Part shown: positions 6,177 through 8,473 of the stretch, in pieces
Layout: each line of letters opens with the position of its first letter
Numbering within the stretch: position 1 is the stretch's first letter
Origin: Bacteroidales bacterium
GTDB lineage: Bacteria; Bacteroidota; Bacteroidia; Bacteroidales; Muribaculaceae
NCBI GenBank assembly: GCA_900767075.1
Contig: CAAFXX010000300.1
Span: forward strand, 1-8,473
Length of the DNA: 8,473 nt
Reading direction: 5' to 3'
The notes under the pieces: model-generated
Told to the model about the DNA's origin: nothing
The model's input: only the letters and a program-made list of their open reading frames with translations
Database searches by the model: none
Translations under genes and position numbers: made by a program

Positions 6177-6435
6177 ATGAAGCAGGAGACAACATACAGG
6201 TCTATTTTTCCCTACCTTTCCGGTTGTGCCTGTCTTATCTTTTCAAGGTAACCTGATTTTGTAAATCTAAGAATACTCATTTGTATCTGATTATTGCCAT
6301 AAGATATGATGCACCGTAAGATATTTCTTACAGGAACAAGGAACTTGAACGAGACAAGTACAAGCCAATCATTGAAACGGAAAGCTTAGACTTCATAAAA
6401 TCTCCAATGAAAACCACATCTTAAAAATCACGCAC
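6177..6435. other. Non-coding stretch with a small repeat cluster and a possible gene remnant
   Basis: No full gene fits here. It contains a direct repeat TAAGATAT (6300-6307 and 6317-6324, 17 bp apart). The second copy lies in an inverted repeat GTAAGA/TCTTAC with a four-base loop (6316-6331), extended by CC/GG across one bulged base. This could be an operator or protein-binding site. Bases 6320-6424 read as an open frame without a start (YRNKELERDKYKPIIETES and on to a stop), which looks protein-like and may be a decayed gene end. No exact TAnnTTTG promoter box was found before the gene at 6436. Confidence 0.4.
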
Positions 6436-6843
6436 ATGAAGCAACAAAATATAAATCCATTTTCAAGCATCAGCCTGAAGCTGACGGCAGATGCCATCGA
6501 ATGGCTCTCGGGAACAACGACCGACAATGACGGCAACGAGATACGGAATATCGACATCTTCACCGGACTGCTGAGAGAAATGAGAACCGCAGCCGGATAT
6601 GACGGCACATACCGACGACCGCTCAACCTGAAGCCCGGTCAGGCGCAGTTCTCTGAGATAGGTCTTGCGGAGTGGTGGAAACTCGGGAGGAAGAAGATGC
6701 ACAATATCCTCTCCAAAATGGAGGCTGCAGGGCTTGTCGAAATCTACAACTCACGCATAGGTTCGGCAATCACATTCTCATGCGTCACCGGCTGGGAGAC
6801 TCCTGATAAACCGGATGATGACAATGAAAATATTGACCGATAG
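6436..6843 (+). CDS. Probable winged-helix DNA-binding protein of the mobilization region
   Basis: This 135-residue protein has a C-terminal half that looks like a winged helix. Residues 72-103 (FSEIGLAEWWKLGRKKMHNI and the following LSKMEAAGLVEI) fit a helix-turn-helix in which the recognition helix is rich in basic residues, followed by a strand pair (VEIYNSRIGSAITFSCV) as the wing. The N-terminal part (ISLKLTADAIEWLSG, then IDIFTGLLREM) is helical. The tail is acidic (DKPDDDNENID). It lies directly before the oriT-like region and mobC on the same strand. It may regulate the mob genes or bind the transfer origin; that is inference from position. Confidence 0.75.
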   Translation: MKQQNINPFSSISLKLTADAIEWLSGTTTDNDGNEIRNIDIFTGLLREMRTAAGYDGTYRRPLNLKPGQAQFSEIGLAEWWKLGRKKMHNILSKMEAAGLVEIYNSRIGSAITFSCVTGWETPDKPDDDNENIDR

Positions 6844-7059
6844 CCATTTTTCAGATGTACCCGCCCATTCAGGAAAACAGGGGTTGCGACAGCGGAAGTC
6901 AGGGAGTATGTTGCGAGATATGTATTGGTGTTACCTCCACTCCGTTCGGTTGCACCAATACGCCCTCGCCGCTCCCTCCGGTCGGGATTACGGCTACTCG
7001 CAAGCTCGCACCCGTCTGTCTTTAATACTAATCTATAAATATCCCTTATACCCACTTAT
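6844..7059 (+). other. Candidate origin of transfer (oriT) with nested inverted repeats
   Basis: This 216-nt gap lies immediately before mobC and the relaxase gene, the usual place for oriT in Bacteroides mobilizable elements. It contains a perfect 9-bp inverted repeat GTATTGGTG (6922-6930) and CACCAATAC (6953-6961) with a 22-nt loop. Around it is a second inverted pair TTGCGAG (6911-6917) and CTCGCAA (6997-7003). The stretch 6931-7010 is GC-rich, unlike the A/T-rich leader that follows (7021-7059). The nick site cannot be placed by eye. The same gap would also hold any promoter for the mob genes, though none matches the consensus well. Confidence 0.6.
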
Positions 7060-7478
7060 ATGCCAAGAAAGAAACTTCCATTAGGGGAACTACGTACTGC
7101 CACCATAACGACAAAGATAACTACTGCCGAACGCCTACATATACAGGAGACAGCACGCAAATGTGGGCTGACCCCAAGCGAATATATACGGCAACGAGCC
7201 ACAGGATATGAACCGCCTTCGGCTTTGACGCCGGAGGAAACTGAACTGCTGCATAACCTTGACAACTGCCGAGTGGATATAGTCACTATGCCAACGCCCT
7301 TGCCGGAATGCAGCGTGAGCAGCGCATGGCGATGTTCAACAGAGTGCCATTCATGCTCGAATGGTACAAGCAGATCATTCCGGTGACAAATGCCGTCAAT
7401 GACTTCATCAACTCGGTCGTCAGCGGCGGTCGTATTCAGAAACGAACAATAACCAACCTTAGAAAAATCAACAAATGA
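7060..7478 (+). pseudogene. mobC: mobC-like mobilization protein, broken by a one-base frameshift
   Basis: From the ATG at 7060, residues 1-75 form a MobC-type relaxosome protein: a ribbon-helix-helix start (TATITTKITTAERLHIQETA) followed by CGLTPSEYIRQRATGYEPPS. After RVDIVT (near 7284-7287) the frame leaves homology-like sequence and stops at 7386. The -1 frame from 7287 continues the typical family C-terminus (YANALAGMQREQRMAMF, then MLEWYKQIIP and TNLRKINK) for 63 residues to a stop at 7476-7478. The joined protein would be about 139 residues, a normal size. One base seems to be missing near GTCACTATGCC: restoring GTC-AAC-TAT would read VNYANAL. MobC helps the relaxase open and nick oriT. 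The joined stop overlaps the relaxase ATG (ATGA). A sequencing error is the main alternative to true inactivation. Confidence 0.85.
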
Positions 7479-8473
7479 TAGCGAAGGCAAAATCAATATC
7501 GCACGGCATAAACGATCTGAACTATATAACAGGCGTGTCAGCGAACAAGAAACATCCCGAGAGGATATTTCACATCTGCGACAACAATCTCCCTCCGGGT
7601 CTGGATCCGTCAGGAATCTGGAACTCGATGAAGCTTACCTCCATGTTCCATCCCCGGTTGACAAACAATCTTATCCGCATAGAGATAAGCCCTGCTGCCG
7701 AGCATACAAAGGACTTCACACCGGAGGACTGGAAACAGCTCTGGCTTGACTTCGCGGAGGAATTTGACAGGCAGGAAATCAAGGACAAGAATGGCAGGAT
7801 CCTGTCTCCCAAGACCAATATCAAGGGCAGCAAATCCACCGTTTGGCTGCATGAGGAATCCGGGAGCGGCATACCGCACCTCCACGCCGCAGTGTGCCGT
7901 GTCGATGAGAACGGGAACACCAACAATGACCGTAACATTCATCTGAGGGCACAACGGGCTGCTGAAAGGATTGCGAGAAAGCGAGGCTGGCAGACAGCGG
8001 CTAATATCCATGAAGTCTCGAAAAAACAGGTCGGCAAGGACTGTCTCGATGTTCTGTCAAAAATGGGTGAATGGTCAATTGACGATTACTTTACCCGGCT
8101 TGAAGCGAAAGGATATGATGTCAAGATAAGAACTGATGAAAAGGGTGTAATCCGTGGGTATATTCTGAAAAAAGGAAACGCAAAGTTCAAGGCTTCCGAG
8201 TTAGGCAAAGGTCGCATTCTCATGGCATCTAAACTTGAAGGCACATGGAATAAGATGCATGATTTAGAACAACGGCAGGAATATGACGGTATCTCTAATT
8301 TTGATTACACAGTACGCAGGGAAGATACCATTCGCATGGAAATCAAGCATGAGGATGAATCATACACCAGATTTATTCCCGAACCTGTGATGAAAGTGTT
8401 TGATGACAGTTTCGATTCCCGTGAGACGGATAACTGGGAGGATCTCATAAACGAGGCCTGCTATCATTTCGCA
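7475..8473 (+). CDS. Relaxase / mobilization nuclease (3' end beyond window)
   Basis: The ATG at 7475 opens 333 residues without a stop up to the edge. The start MIAKAKSISHGINDLNYITG is typical of mobilization relaxases, with Tyr17 a candidate for the nicking tyrosine. Residues 64-71 (NNLIRIEI) and 122-126 (TVWLH) are core strands. The metal-binding motif is seen as IPHLHAAV (His135, His137), the HUH-type histidine pair. After about residue 185 comes a helical linker and a C-terminal region of unclear function. The enzyme would nick one strand at oriT, stay bound to the 5' end and lead it through a conjugation channel supplied by another element, since no type IV secretion genes are visible here. 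The ATG overlaps the end of the second reading frame of mobC, which implies translational coupling when mobC is intact. Confidence 0.9.
   Translation, partial: MIAKAKSISHGINDLNYITGVSANKKHPERIFHICDNNLPPGLDPSGIWNSMKLTSMFHPRLTNNLIRIEISPAAEHTKDFTPEDWKQLWLDFAEEFDRQEIKDKNGRILSPKTNIKGSKSTVWLHEESGSGIPHLHAAVCRVDENGNTNNDRNIHLRAQRAAERIARKRGWQTAANIHEVSKKQVGKDCLDVLSKMGEWSIDDYFTRLEAKGYDVKIRTDEKGVIRGYILKKGNAKFKASELGKGRILMASKLEGTWNKMHDLEQRQEYDGISNFDYTVRREDTIRMEIKHEDESYTRFIPEPVMKVFDDSFDSRETDNWEDLINEACYHFA

Noticed and set aside
6744..7084. Open frames on both strands over the oriT-like gap
   Set aside because: They overlap real genes at the ends, cross inverted repeats and show no protein features.
7280..7292. 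Programmed -1 frameshift in mobC
   Set aside because: There is no X-XXY-YYZ slippery heptamer and no obvious stimulatory stem; a missing base is simpler.
7570..8011. Open frames of 122 and 133 residues antisense to the relaxase gene
   Set aside because: They are shadows of a well-supported relaxase frame, with no domain features and arginine/serine/proline-rich composition typical of antisense frames.
1..8473. tRNA, rRNA, integrase or insertion-sequence transposase genes
   Set aside because: None could be recognised on either strand; element ends and an attachment site therefore could not be placed.

Overview
The window looks like Bacteroidales DNA (Bacteroides, Parabacteroides, Muribaculaceae or similar). 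Starts mostly lack a clear Shine-Dalgarno and are preceded by A/T-rich leaders. At least two places match the Bacteroides -7 promoter box TAnnTTTG exactly. The recognisable proteins (PGN_0703-like nuclease, DUF1016 nuclease, excisionase-like helix-turn-helix, MobC plus relaxase) are typical of Bacteroidales accessory DNA. These assignments rest on reading the sequence, not on a database search.

Left block (1-2727, minus strand): seven genes in one direction with gaps of 24 nt or less and one 4-nt ATGA overlap, so probably one transcript. In transcription order they are a PGN_0703-type PD-(D/E)XK nuclease (2727-1777), a YciI-like protein (1762-1472), a small lipoprotein (1447-1010), a 56-residue two-helix membrane protein (998-828), a 4-oxalocrotonate tautomerase-family protein (817-617), and a tandem-GNAT acetyltransferase that runs off the left edge.

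Divergent junction (2728-3044): no convincing gene. It holds a large imperfect foldback of about 170 bp (2773-2941) with many concentric stems and a perfect hairpin at its apex. Outward-facing promoter-like boxes lie to its right.

Middle block (3045-5293, plus strand): a self-contained unit with a promoter-like box just before the first ATG, three overlapping genes and a strong rho-independent terminator at the end. The genes are a DUF1016/YhcG-type PD-(D/E)XK nuclease, a 215-residue helical or coiled-coil protein of unknown function, and a 136-residue unknown protein. The nuclease gene carries two in-frame, palindromic 39-bp repeats. This is the best candidate here for an undescribed multi-gene system.

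Right block (5339-8473, plus strand): the mobilization region of an integrative mobilizable element or similar. It has an excisionase-like HTH gene with its own promoter box, two genes of unknown or DNA-binding type, a non-coding stretch with nested inverted repeats that is a good oriT candidate (6844-7059), a mobC gene broken by a one-base frameshift, and a relaxase gene overlapping the end of mobC by ATGA and continuing past the right edge. No integrase, type IV secretion genes, CRISPR, rRNA or tRNA were seen, so the element ends outside the window or at an unrecognised junction.
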